Shown: positions 35,588 through 43,759 of the stretch, piece by piece | How the letters are laid out: every line of letters begins with the position of its first letter | Numbering within the stretch: the first letter of the stretch is position 1 | Source of the DNA: Edaphobacter modestus | Lineage (GTDB): Bacteria; Acidobacteriota; Terriglobia; Terriglobales; Acidobacteriaceae | NCBI RefSeq assembly: GCF_004217555.1 | Contig: NZ_SHKW01000001.1 | Span: 186,001 to 250,000 of the forward strand | Reading direction: 5' to 3' | Length of the DNA stretch: 64,000 nucleotides | Notes under the pieces: model-generated | Told to the model about the DNA's origin: nothing | What the model saw: the letters and a program-made list of their open reading frames with translations, nothing else | Databases searched by the model: none | Translations under genes and position numbers: made by a program

Positions 35588-36523
35588 ATGCGTGTTGCGG
35601 TGACAACGACAGCTCTATTGATGACTTCCATCGCGTGTCTCGCGCAGACGGTCCCGGAAGCTCCTACGACGCTTCGTGTCTCAGCGAAGGTGGTCGCGGT
35701 CTCCGCTGTTGTGAAGGCGAAGGATGGGACGGCGCTCACGAGCCTGACGAAAGATGACTTCACGCTGAAGCAGGATGGAAAGGAGCAGCCTATACGCTAC
35801 TTCAGCCGAGGCGACGATTTGCCGCTGAATATTGTGCTGATGGTGGATGTAAGCCGCAGCCAGCGGACGCTGATCGGCGATGAGGCGATCGCTTCGGATG
35901 TCTTTCTTCGTACCATGATGCGGCGCCCACAGGATCAAGCTGCCTTTGTGCAGTTTGATGCGGAGGTGACAGAGCTGCAGGGTATGACAAGCGATCCGAA
36001 TAGGATGCACCTGATCATCTCTGCATTGGGGATGCGCAAGGAAACAGCCGGCGCAACGTTGCTGCATGACGGTGTATTCGCGGTCACCGACAGGTTGCTT
36101 TCAAAGGTGCACGGACGTAAGGCGGTCATCCTGCTTACGGACGGGGTCGATGTGGGCAGCCGTCACTCCTTGAAAGAGGCGATTGAAGAGGCACAGCGGG
36201 AGAATGTGCAGGTATATTCCATTTTTTATAGTGCGTGGAGTGGATTCTCCGCGCCCACAGGGGTGCCGCTGCCATCCACAGATGGACGCGAGACTCTGAA
36301 GCGTTTTTCGGAGCGGACCGGTGGCCGCGCCTTTGAAGTCTCCCCGTCGCTCGGTTTACAGGCAATCTTCACTCGGATTGCAGAGGACCTGAGCACGCAG
36401 TATGAGCTCGATTACACTCCGCCACCGGACACTGTCGCAGGTCGCATGCACAAACTGGAGGTGCGTGCGAAGCATAAGGGCGCTATCGTCCAGGCGCGCG
36501 ATGCGTTCTACGCGGAGCCCTAG
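35588..36523 (+). CDS. VWFA-related domain protein (acidobacterial type)
   Basis: About 311 residues. ATG 35,588 gives a signal peptide (MRVAVTTTALLMTSIACLAQ); open frame extends to 35,456. An N-terminal segment VVAVSAVVKAKDGTALTSLT is followed by the von Willebrand A fold with a MIDAS motif DVSRS (residues 87-91 from this start), the second metal-ligand region GATLLHDGVFAV, and ILLTDGVDVGSRHSL. This matches the acidobacterial VWFA-related family (TIGR03436, from memory). Exported, with likely metal-dependent protein binding; partner unknown. The frame is intact within an otherwise decayed region. Confidence 0.82.
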   Translation: MRVAVTTTALLMTSIACLAQTVPEAPTTLRVSAKVVAVSAVVKAKDGTALTSLTKDDFTLKQDGKEQPIRYFSRGDDLPLNIVLMVDVSRSQRTLIGDEAIASDVFLRTMMRRPQDQAAFVQFDAEVTELQGMTSDPNRMHLIISALGMRKETAGATLLHDGVFAVTDRLLSKVHGRKAVILLTDGVDVGSRHSLKEAIEEAQRENVQVYSIFYSAWSGFSAPTGVPLPSTDGRETLKRFSERTGGRAFEVSPSLGLQAIFTRIAEDLSTQYELDYTPPPDTVAGRMHKLEVRAKHKGAIVQARDAFYAEP

Positions 36524-36962
36524 CCACCGTTGAATGGCAGGGCGATTCCATTCTTCACAACTCCAGTTAAATGGAAGACCCGGCGATCTCTGGAACTCTC
36601 GAGGCGAATCGCGAGCGACGGCGGGTGAACTTTCTGGGCCAGCAGAGACAGGAGGCAGAACCAAACAGTATTGCCGCAAAACTCAGTCTCGCGAACCCGC
36701 TCCAGATTCAGATGACATCGGATTTCGGGGCGAAGGATGTTTTGCATGGGGCAACGACGGAGAAGCAGGCGAATCATGTTAGATTCGAGCCATTCCCACT
36801 CCTTCAGGAAACCGGCATGCGATGGCTGCGCTCGATATGCGTTGTGGAGTTTGTGGGGTCCCTTCTAATGACCGCAAGATATGGTAGCAAGGGTTCCCTA
36901 CACCAGAACCAAGGTAATGTTCGTTGCGCACTCGACGGCGGGAGCAAGCCTAATCGAAGAGC
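36524..36962 (+). other. Gene-free stretch
   Basis: About 440 bases. Open frames exist on both strands, but none shows family features. Confidence 0.3.
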
Positions 36963-37354
36963 ATGAGAAGAAGCGCAAAGCTCAATGTGGATAAAACCGC
37001 GAAATACATCGTCGAGATGGAGCACAAGTGGGCTGAGGGTATATGTGTTGATAACGGTGTCGTCGCCGGTCTGCTTGCCGACGACTTCCAAGGCACGTCA
37101 ACGAAAGGTGCGCGCTTCACGAAGGCTGATGAACTGAGGACGAGAAAGGCGCACACGCCGCTCATTATTGCGGACTTGATGAGGCTAAAGTGCGTTTCTT
37201 CGGAGACCGTCTTGCCGTTGTCTACGGCAGCGAACATGCTGTCGGCAAAGACAAGTCCCGCAAAGGTTGCCAGGTTTGGACTGACACGTGGCTGAAGGGC
37301 GGCGGTACGTGGCAGATCATCGCCTCGCACGATAATCGCGTGGAATGTAGGTAG
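36963..37354 (+). pseudogene. DUF4440/SnoaL-like (NTF2-fold) protein, frameshifted
   Basis: The first part (IVEMEHKWAEGICVDNGVVA; LLADDFQGTSTKG) is the start of a DUF4440 NTF2-like domain. The frame shifts near 37,170 into DEAKVRFFGDRLAVVYGSEH and QVWTDTWLKGGGTWQIIASH, ending at the stop 37,352-37,354. DUF4440 proteins are small alpha/beta cones of varied function. No signal peptide could be found, so the 5' end may also be damaged. Confidence 0.6.
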
Positions 37355-37437
37355 CTAGAGAACGCCTGTTCTGCATTGGCATGGTCGGTTGGGGCTTTTA
37401 CCAGTCGAGACGCGGGAAGGTTTAGACATTGATTTCG

Positions 37438-37463
37438 GTTAACGGGCTATGTTAACGGGCTAT
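37438..37463 (+). repeat. Tandem 13-bp direct repeat
   Basis: gttaacgggctat occurs twice head to tail (37,438-37,450 and 37,451-37,463), about 80 bases upstream of the PadR gene. Confidence 0.8.
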
Positions 37464-37500
37464 ACGGAAGCGGTCGTCTGCGGGATGCTGGGATCATTAC

Positions 37501-37545
37501 TTGACGCCATACACTGTTTGTCGTACAGTATGCTTCATACAGTAT
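37501..37545 (+). promoter_or_regulatory. Promoter and likely operator of the PadR gene
   Basis: TTGACG (37,501-37,506) and TACAGT (37,524-37,529) are spaced by 17 bases, a good sigma-70-type promoter. The dyad ACTGT-N7-ACAGT (37,513-37,529) overlaps the -10 box, and another ACAGTAT lies at 37,539-37,545 over the start codon. These fit self-repression by PadR. The predicted transcript start is less than ten bases before the ATG, so the mRNA may be nearly leaderless. Confidence 0.5.
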
Positions 37546-37945
37546 GGGACCGACGAGCAAAGATGGCTGGAACGGCGCTGGTGGCCAGGCGCGTAATGAA
37601 CTCTTCGACTCGCTGCGGCTGGAGCTGCGCCGTGGATGCCTGGTGTTGGCTGTTCTGGCGCAGCTTCGCGCGGAACACTACGGCTACACCCTGCGCAAGG
37701 CGCTCGCCGAGTCCGGGCTGGAGATAGAAGAGAGCACCCTTTACCCCCTATTGCGCCGGTTGGAGACACAGGGACTTCTAAACAGCGAGTGGCGGGAGGA
37801 GGAGAAGCGTAACAAGCGTTTCTACCGGCTCTCCGGCGAGGGCGAACGAATCCTCGGGCTGCTGTTGGCGGAGTGGACGGGGATCAACCAATCGCTGGGC
37901 AGGATCGTAGAAGGCTTGAAGGCGAATACAGGCAAGGAGAGATAA
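37544..37945 (+). CDS. PadR-family transcriptional regulator
   Basis: 133 residues. The winged helix spans about residues 20-100: LRLELRRGCLVLAVLAQL, HYGYTLRKALAESGLEIEES, the classic TLYPLLRRLETQGLL and the wing KRFYRLSGEGERIL. The first about 17 residues are not family-like, so a later start is possible. It is followed after 4 bases by a HAAS-type membrane gene, the standard partner of PadR in Acidobacteriota. That partner is destroyed here by an IS5 insertion. Confidence 0.87.
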   Translation: MGPTSKDGWNGAGGQARNELFDSLRLELRRGCLVLAVLAQLRAEHYGYTLRKALAESGLEIEESTLYPLLRRLETQGLLNSEWREEEKRNKRFYRLSGEGERILGLLLAEWTGINQSLGRIVEGLKANTGKER

Positions 37946-37949
37946 GGCA

Positions 37950-38043
37950 ATGGATCTTCTGGAGCGTTATCTGCAGGCAGTTGGAGAGCATCTTCCGGCG
38001 CGGGGCCGTGCCGACACACTCGCCGAGCTAAGGGCGAACCTAG
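37950..38043 (+). pseudogene. HAAS-domain membrane protein, 5' part (interrupted by IS5)
   Basis: ATG 37,950 with AAGGAGA upstream encodes MDLLERYLQAVGEHLPARGR and TLAELRANL, the start of a HAAS-signalling-domain protein. The IS5 element at 38,044-39,332 cuts the gene at the ninth-last of these codons; the reading frame resumes exactly at 39,336 after removing the element and one CTAG copy. Confidence 0.75.
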
Positions 38044-39332
38044 GAGCTTGTTGAAATAGCTAGAGCTGACTCCTTTACTGATGAGGTTTTGGGTTGATGC
38101 AGGGGAGTTGGGTTGTTTATGACGGCTGGCTGGCGGATTCTGCGGCATGTTTTCTTGCCGGGTTGAAGACTCAACCGGCCTTCAGGCGCACTGCTGCTGT
38201 GGGTCCTGCTGAGTATGGCTTTGGATGAGCCTTGGCAGACGCAGCAGGTTATGTGCGGCGCAGCTGAAGACGAAGATCCAGTCGACCTTGGCGAGTCCTC
38301 GCACCTTCAGCTGGTCGAGCGGACCGGTCTGCTTCAACCAGCCAAATGTCTTCTCCACGAGCCAGCGGCGGCTGAGGCTGAGCGCATAGCCGGCGTGCCG
38401 GGTGGTCCTGCCATCGAGGTTCGAGCGGCGTCCCTTGTCGTTCTTCTGCACATGTGCGGTGACGTTGAGGGCGCGGGCTCCGGCGATGAAGTCCTTCGCG
38501 TCGTAGGCCTTGTCGGCACCAACCGTGATGCGCCGCGAGCTGTTCTTCTGCCGCTCGTCGAGCATCAGCAGGGCGGCGTCGCGCTCGGCATGGCCGTCGG
38601 CCTGGGTCGCCATCGCGGCGGCGATCAGGCCGTTGCGGTTCTCCACCAGCGCATGGCCCAGGTACGCGAGCTTCGACTCCTTGCCATAGCTCTTCTTGTA
38701 GAGCCGCGCCTCCGGATCGGTAGTCGATTGATGGGTCTCGTTCGACCTCTTCTGCCCACGGAAGTTAGTGCCGTCGCCATCATCGGAGCCATCCTTCGGC
38801 CGGAAGCTCTTCTGCGATGCCCAGGCCTGGATCAGCGTGCCGTCCACGGTGAAGTGCTCGTCACTCATGAAGCGCTTCGCCAGCACGTTCACCTCGGCGA
38901 AGAACCGCTGCGCCACGTCCGACGTCAGCAGCCGGTCGCGGTTCTTGGAAAACACGGCATGGTTCCACACCGCGTCGTCCATGCCCAGGCCGACGAACCA
39001 GCGGAACAGCAGGTTGTAGTTCAGCTGCTCGACTAACTGGCGCTCCGAACGCACCGAATAAAACGCCTGCAACAACAGCGCCCGCAGCACATACTCGGGC
39101 GCAATCGAAGGACGGCCTGATGCCGAATATAGCGCATCGAAATCCTCGTTCAGCGACACCAGAACTGCATCCGTCAACTTGCGAATCTCGCGCAAAGGAT
39201 GATCCTGTGGAACCCGCTGCTCCAACGTCACACAACTGAACATCTCACCCTGAACCCGCTCGTCGCCACGCATACAACAGAGACGGACCAACACCCAGAT
39301 CAGACGAAGCCAGAACCTATTTCAACAAGCTC
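38044..39332 (-). mobile_element. IS5-family element, intact
   Basis: About 1,289 bp with inverted repeats gagcttgttgaaatag (38,044-38,059; inverted at 39,317-39,332) and a 4-bp CTAG target duplication (38,040-38,043 and 39,333-39,336), typical for IS5. It carries one full-length transposase and looks recent. Confidence 0.9.
38182..39294 (-). CDS. IS5-family transposase, full length
   Basis: 370 residues. The N-terminal domain has GRPSIAPEYVLRALLLQAFY and LNYNLLFRWFVGLGMDD. The catalytic residues are in FTVDGTLIQAWASQKSF (Asp), ITVGADKAYDAKDF (Asp) and RRWLVEKTFGWLK (Glu), the Y-R-E pattern of IS5 transposases. The frame is intact and both element ends are present, so this is the most likely active DDE element in the window. 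Long open frames on the opposite strand are shadows. Confidence 0.9.
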   Translation of the reverse strand: MLVRLCCMRGDERVQGEMFSCVTLEQRVPQDHPLREIRKLTDAVLVSLNEDFDALYSASGRPSIAPEYVLRALLLQAFYSVRSERQLVEQLNYNLLFRWFVGLGMDDAVWNHAVFSKNRDRLLTSDVAQRFFAEVNVLAKRFMSDEHFTVDGTLIQAWASQKSFRPKDGSDDGDGTNFRGQKRSNETHQSTTDPEARLYKKSYGKESKLAYLGHALVENRNGLIAAAMATQADGHAERDAALLMLDERQKNSSRRITVGADKAYDAKDFIAGARALNVTAHVQKNDKGRRSNLDGRTTRHAGYALSLSRRWLVEKTFGWLKQTGPLDQLKVRGLAKVDWIFVFSCAAHNLLRLPRLIQSHTQQDPQQQCA

Positions 39333-40416
39333 CTAGAGGCCGAGCTCGACGGCCGTGAGGAAGAGCTGGGGCGTCCGCTTACCGGGGCTGAAGTGGCCCA
39401 GGTGCTAGAGGCACACGGAATGCCGGTGCTGGTGGCCGCGCGCTATGGTCCGCAGCACTTTTTGGTCGGCCCGCAGCTCTTTCCTTTTTACTCGTACACG
39501 CTGAAGCGCAGCTTCCCACTGGTCCTGGCGGCATACGTGGTCGTGCAACTGGTAGCGACGATCGTACAGTCGGGCTCGGGACAGGGACCTGGGTCAGAAG
39601 ATCGGGACCGCGGCTGCCCACTTCCCTCGCGTGGCGCTGACCTTCTGGGGAGTGATGACGCTCGGCTTTGCCGTCTTCGAATATGTGCAGGGACGCTATA
39701 TTCCCAAGATGACCCTGCCGAAGTGGAGCGTCCGCGACCTGCCTCCGCTGGAGCCGGGGCAGAAGAAGCACTCACTGGCCAGTGCGGTGGCGGACCTGAT
39801 CGTCAGCGCGCTGATCGTGGTCTGGCTACTTGCGGTGCCCAACCATCCTTATCTCATCATCGGCCCGGGAGCGAAGATGGTGCACGGCATGCCCTTCGGG
39901 CTAACTCCGGAGTGGCACGTCTTCTACTGGCAGATCGTCGGTCTGCTGATCCTCATGCTGCCGCTCAAGGCGGCGATGGTTCTGCCTTCCCTGCGACGCG
40001 TGCGCAGCTGGTTGCAACTCGCCATAAATGCGATGGGAATCCTGGTCCTTGTCATCATGGTGCAGATACGTACGTTTTTTGTTGCCGGGACGGAGATTTC
40101 GGCGGAGAATCTACGGTCACTGGCGGGAATCAACGCAGGCATCACCTTCGGGTTCAAGATTGCGCTGGCGATCTCGGTCGTCAAGTTTCGGTGGGACCTA
40201 TGGAAGGAGATCACAGCAGGCCAGCATCGCCGCGCCGGCTATACCGCGGCGTGTTGTGATGCGGCATCGAATACACTGCGGCTGATGAGAGCTCTCGGTT
40301 CTCACTCAACGTCCCACGACGATGACAGAGAAGGTTTCCGGAATTGGTGTTGGGCGCAATTGCAGCTCCTCGGATGCGGTTGTAGTGTTTGTCCCGACTT
40401 AGAGGTCAAAAGATAG
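39333..40416 (+). pseudogene. HAAS-domain membrane protein, 3' part, also frameshifted
   Basis: This continues the gene starting at 37,950: LEAELDGREEELGRPLTGAE, AHGMPVLVAARYGPQHFLVG, then a first membrane helix (SFPLVLAAYVVVQLVATI). A one-base shift near 39,590 enters DLGQKIGTAAAHFPRVALTF and the remaining helices (WGVMTLGFAVFEYVQGRY; FYWQIVGLLILMLP; LAINAMGILVLVIMVQI). The gene is therefore broken twice, by the IS and by this shift. The native end is probably near 40,230; the open frame runs to 40,416. Confidence 0.7.
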
Positions 40417-40470
40417 ACTTTGTCATTGTCGTGGCCGACGACCAGAGTCCGAGCTCCTGGTTGAGTTTTG

Positions 40471-40948
40471 ATGGTCGAGTGCGCCAACCATGTGCTCGGG
40501 CCGCGCGGAAAAGACTCGACCCTGCGCCAGTGGGGGCTACATCTTGCATCGCGCGGAGGCAAGCAGTCACGAAATCGAGCCATCGTCGCCGTCGTTCGCA
40601 AGCTCGCTGTCCTGCTCCATCGCATCTGGGTCACCCAGGAGCCTTACATCCCGTTCTATGCAGTAGCTGCCTGAGGATCCGAAACATGTTCACAGTTGCT
40701 AACCCCGCGCTCCGATGACTGCGAGTCGACTTGGGCCTTTATAAGGCCGTCCGATAAATGGCAGCATCGACTTCTCCTTCTGACCCCAACCGACACAGAG
40801 CCACGAACGGCTCACTCAAAGTGCGAATAGAAACACGGCGGAGAACAACAACGCGGAACAACCACAACAAACAACAGCAGAGGCGAAAGCGCTATGAAAC
40901 AAAAACAGAAAAACCCTTGACCAATGTGACCTGCTCACAGAAAGCCGA
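40471..40948 (+). mobile_element. 3' fragment of IS110-a (transposase C-terminus plus right non-coding region)
   Basis: It begins abruptly at VECANHVLG and runs through SRGGKQSRNRAIVAVVRKLA to the stop at 40,672-40,674, about 67 residues of the IS110 transposase. The non-coding right end then matches 2857-3128. It is a different copy rather than a recent duplicate, since the coding part differs at many silent sites. Confidence 0.85.
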
Positions 40949-41427
40949 CTTTGCGGGCGCCATGGAATTACTTCCTACAATACTTAGCAGTACCAATCTG
41001 ATTCGCGGAACAAGAGCCGCACAGAATCCAACAGAAGGATTCGGATACCCGGAAGCTCAGCCTGATAACAGAGAAGCCCGCTTCGGGCACAGCGTTTCGC
41101 ACAATAGTATTGTGCTAGCTTTATACCGAGAACAGCTTCAACAAAATTTGCTTATAGTAGGCGTACTCTGTCGTCGGCGGTGATCCACTTCCTCTCCCTG
41201 GGACGAATTGGATAGAAAATCCATCTGGCGGGGAGTCTCATCCGCTCAGACCGATCGGATCTTATGTGCTTCTTTCGCAAATTGCGCCTTCCGTCGCTTT
41301 GTGTTTGTGCCTTTATGGCAGGGCTTCCTGTGCTGGTCGCTCAGCAAGCCGTCTGGCAACTGGCCTGCCCGATGTTTTGTACCAGTGAGGAGTTAGTGTA
41401 GCGCGTTTATTGAAGGGCCTAGTTTTC
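40949..41427 (+). other. Unassigned stretch
   Basis: About 480 bases between two IS fragments; no supported gene. Confidence 0.3.
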
Positions 41428-41614
41428 CTGTACCAAGCCTAGAGTTAGTCGCGGCCGGTTTAGGTTGCAGCCAGATCGCGGCTAGCCGCGATCTGGCTGG
41501 CGAACTCGCTTGGTGTCCTGTCATCGAGAGATGCGTGAGGACGGCTCTCATTATATTCCCGCCTCCAGGCTTCGATGAGCTTCCTTGCCTCTTTCAGATC
41601 CAGGAAGCCGAGGC
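41428..41614 (-). mobile_element. Fragment of an IS3-family element (left end and OrfB C-terminus)
   Basis: The 23-base block at 41,428-41,450 is identical to the left end of the IS3 element near 493-515. The minus-strand frame from 41,614 reads LKEARKLIEAWRREYNESRP and DRTPSEFASQIAAS to a stop at 41,460-41,462, the last about 50 residues of OrfB. The rest of the element is absent. Confidence 0.8.
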
Positions 41615-41686
41615 GGTGTTCTCTAGTTTGCTCTTGTATAATGGCTTACAGCAAGCAATAGCAGAGGAAGGGGAAGGGAATTCGCT

Positions 41687-41733
<47 letters not shown>

Positions 41734-41738
41734 AAGAA

Positions 41739-42060
41739 TCAATTACTTTTAGCATTTTCCTCTCTCGGCTTCGCCGAATTGCTGTGGTGCCTCTCAAGGT
41801 TCCGCCCTGCTACATCCATACTTTCAACCGGTGCCGTCCAGCCTTCGAGCACTGCAGCCGTGCGTGAGTTCACAGCTTACAGAACACTCTGCTCAATCTC
41901 TGGACGTACACGTCACCGGTTGTCGTGATGCTGGCATGCCCGATGTATGCCCTGAGTGTCTTTCAACGTTCCATGTTTCTGCATATCCGTACCCAACGTC
42001 CTTCGCATTACTTGAAAGGTGACGAGGTGGTCTGGGATTCCCAACTTACCTGTCGCGTTT
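41739..42060 (-). pseudogene. Tyrosine integrase remnant, C-terminal catalytic part
   Basis: Minus-strand pieces read LGIPDHLVTFQVMRRTLGTD, then GHASITTTGDVYV (the His and nucleophile-Tyr region of tyrosine recombinases), then AVNSRTAAVLEGW, in three frames with a stop between the last two. The C-terminus stops at 41,739, five bases from the tRNA-Asn CCA end, the usual int-att arrangement of integrative elements. Multiple shifts make it non-functional. Confidence 0.6.
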
Positions 42061-42171
42061 TCCGTTTCGGATTGTAGCCGCCAGATGAAACCCGGACTCT
42101 ACCTTAGCTTCGTGGTCACCCTCATTGGACCCCCGAGATCGATCTAGACAATCGCGTCTTACATTCCGGTT

Positions 42172-42333
42172 TGTTTGAATGTAAGTCAGTGAGGAGCACG
42201 AGGTGTTCCAAAAAGCTGAACTCAGGGGTAAAGCTGATTTAGAGAACTATCCCAGAGGCTCCTCAGAGACGATAGGTGTTACATCGGACTGGATGTCACA
42301 AAAAGGTGATCAGCTATTGCGAGAAGGACGCGG
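42172..42333 (+). mobile_element. 5' fragment of IS110-b (left end and first transposase codons)
   Basis: Matches 9801-9960 with many differences. It includes the non-coding leader with its stems and about 20 degraded transposase codons, then ends abruptly near 42,333. Confidence 0.75.
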
Positions 42334-43003
42334 CGCGCCTGAGCTGTTTTCTGGGCGTTGAGAACGTGGTATCGCCTTTCATGGCAGTCTTGGTGACAGG
42401 GGCATTTGCGCCTTGCATCCAACGCTGCGCGAGTAATTCAGCTGTGAGTGGAACATCGCTGGGAATCTGAAAGGGATCTCTCTCCTTGATAGCTGATTCG
42501 CGTTGTCTCAAAGACTGTTCGTAACGAATCTGCTCTGCCGGCACAACAATCGGGCCGCTCGGAATGTTGCCGCCTAAGGCGAATGTACCTGACCTCACAG
42601 AAGGTTTCTGTGTCACGGGCTTCTTCCGAGATGGTTGAGTCGTAAGAGAACAAGCTACCGGTGTCGTCCCTGATAAAACGCTCTTTTCAATTGCTTGAGT
42701 AATGGGTTTATTTGGTGCTATTGCGTCTCGCTGGAAGCCGGAAACCGCGGTCGGAGATGCGCTGCGATCCTCTGTAGGTGCGACTGACATTCTTTCCGTA
42801 TACGGCTTTCGAACTGTGGATTTGGAAGTTTTCCGGCTTGCATTGCCTCTCTTGGCAGACTTTGATTGAGCCGTTCGGTTAGGAGTTGGAGTCACCACCT
42901 TCCGTCGGGAGAGGGGTAGGTTAAGTTCGGCCAAGATGCGCCGAACCTTGAGGAGGCGCTCCACATGAGCGTCAATTAAAGAAATGATATTCGCGTTCTG
43001 CAT
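42314..43003 (-). CDS. Hypothetical basic protein with chimeric C-terminus
   Basis: 229 residues. The N-terminus MQNANIISLIDAHVERLLKV and RRILAELNLPLS resembles short helical leaders of acidobacterial hypothetical proteins. The middle is Ser/Thr/Lys/Arg-rich and probably disordered, and is followed by a helical QIRYEQSLRQRESAIKERD segment. The last about 10-15 residues are read from the IS110-b fragment, so the native end was probably altered. Function unknown. Confidence 0.5.
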   Translation of the reverse strand: MQNANIISLIDAHVERLLKVRRILAELNLPLSRRKVVTPTPNRTAQSKSAKRGNASRKTSKSTVRKPYTERMSVAPTEDRSASPTAVSGFQRDAIAPNKPITQAIEKSVLSGTTPVACSLTTQPSRKKPVTQKPSVRSGTFALGGNIPSGPIVVPAEQIRYEQSLRQRESAIKERDPFQIPSDVPLTAELLAQRWMQGANAPVTKTAMKGDTTFSTPRKQLRRAASFSQ

Positions 43004-43289
43004 TAGTAAGTATCAGTTTATCCCGATACGATCAAGCACCACGCTTCATTCTTGCCGCAATCAGAGCGGAATCTTCCACTTTCATCACGATGAAGGAATT
43101 CCAGTCTAAACGCCTGACGGGCCTGTCTCCATGCATTGCCGTTGGTCGCAATCTAGCGTCGCGTCGCTTGCCATGCGATTGACTGGAAAAGCAGAATTAT
43201 ATGTGCGTTCTCAGACGGCGAACTGCGTGGCTTCGCACCATGGCAAGCTGCTTCGAAGATAGTGCTTCGTCAAACCTCCAGACGAGCCT
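43004..43289 (+). other. Gene-free stretch
   Basis: About 290 bases with no supported gene. Confidence 0.3.
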
Positions 43290-43490
43290 TTAGTGTTTCG
43301 CATTTTCATTATGAAATCCTGCCCGACTGACTGCCCGGCGGAGGTCCAATAACGCTTGGGCACCAGAACCGAAGGCACGCTTTAGACCGGGTACATCAGA
43401 AGCCTCCGGGTGTTTTCCGGCGATGAACTTGTCGAGGTTCGCTAAGCTCAAGCCTAGTTCGATAATTTCGATCCCGAATTATGAACCCGG
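43290..43490 (-). other. Possible small gene or gene fragment
   Basis: A minus-strand frame of about 65 codons reads LGLSLANLDKFIAGKHPEAS and LKRAFGSGAQALLDLRRAV before a stop at 43,290-43,292. Composition looks protein-like, but there is no good start codon and I cannot assign a family. Confidence 0.25.
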
Positions 43491-43759
43491 TAAAAGGGTG
43501 GCTCTTGAATTAGTCTGAATGTCGTACCACAGTGACATTCGATTGACAATTGTTTTGTTCATTCCCTGTATAGTCAATTCTGTCCTCTACGAAATTACTG
43601 TTACGTTTGTGATTCCTCCCATCCTCCGCGGACCCCTTGCATGTCTGTGTTACGAGAACCCACTTCCTTTAAGTGAAGAAGTCATAGCCACGCGTCATAA
43701 GCGTGGAAGGAGAGTGGGCTGTTCTAACGGTCGCACGACCATGGTCTTACGCTTTGATT

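Noticed and set aside
38215..39036. 273-codon open frame opposite the IS5 transposase
   Set aside because: It is the antisense shadow of a high-GC transposase gene with clear DDE motifs; no family features of its own.
43519..43759. Upstream extension of the giant secreted protein from 43,519
   Set aside because: The translation is nonsense; a proper start and signal peptide are found at 43,760 in the neighbouring frame.
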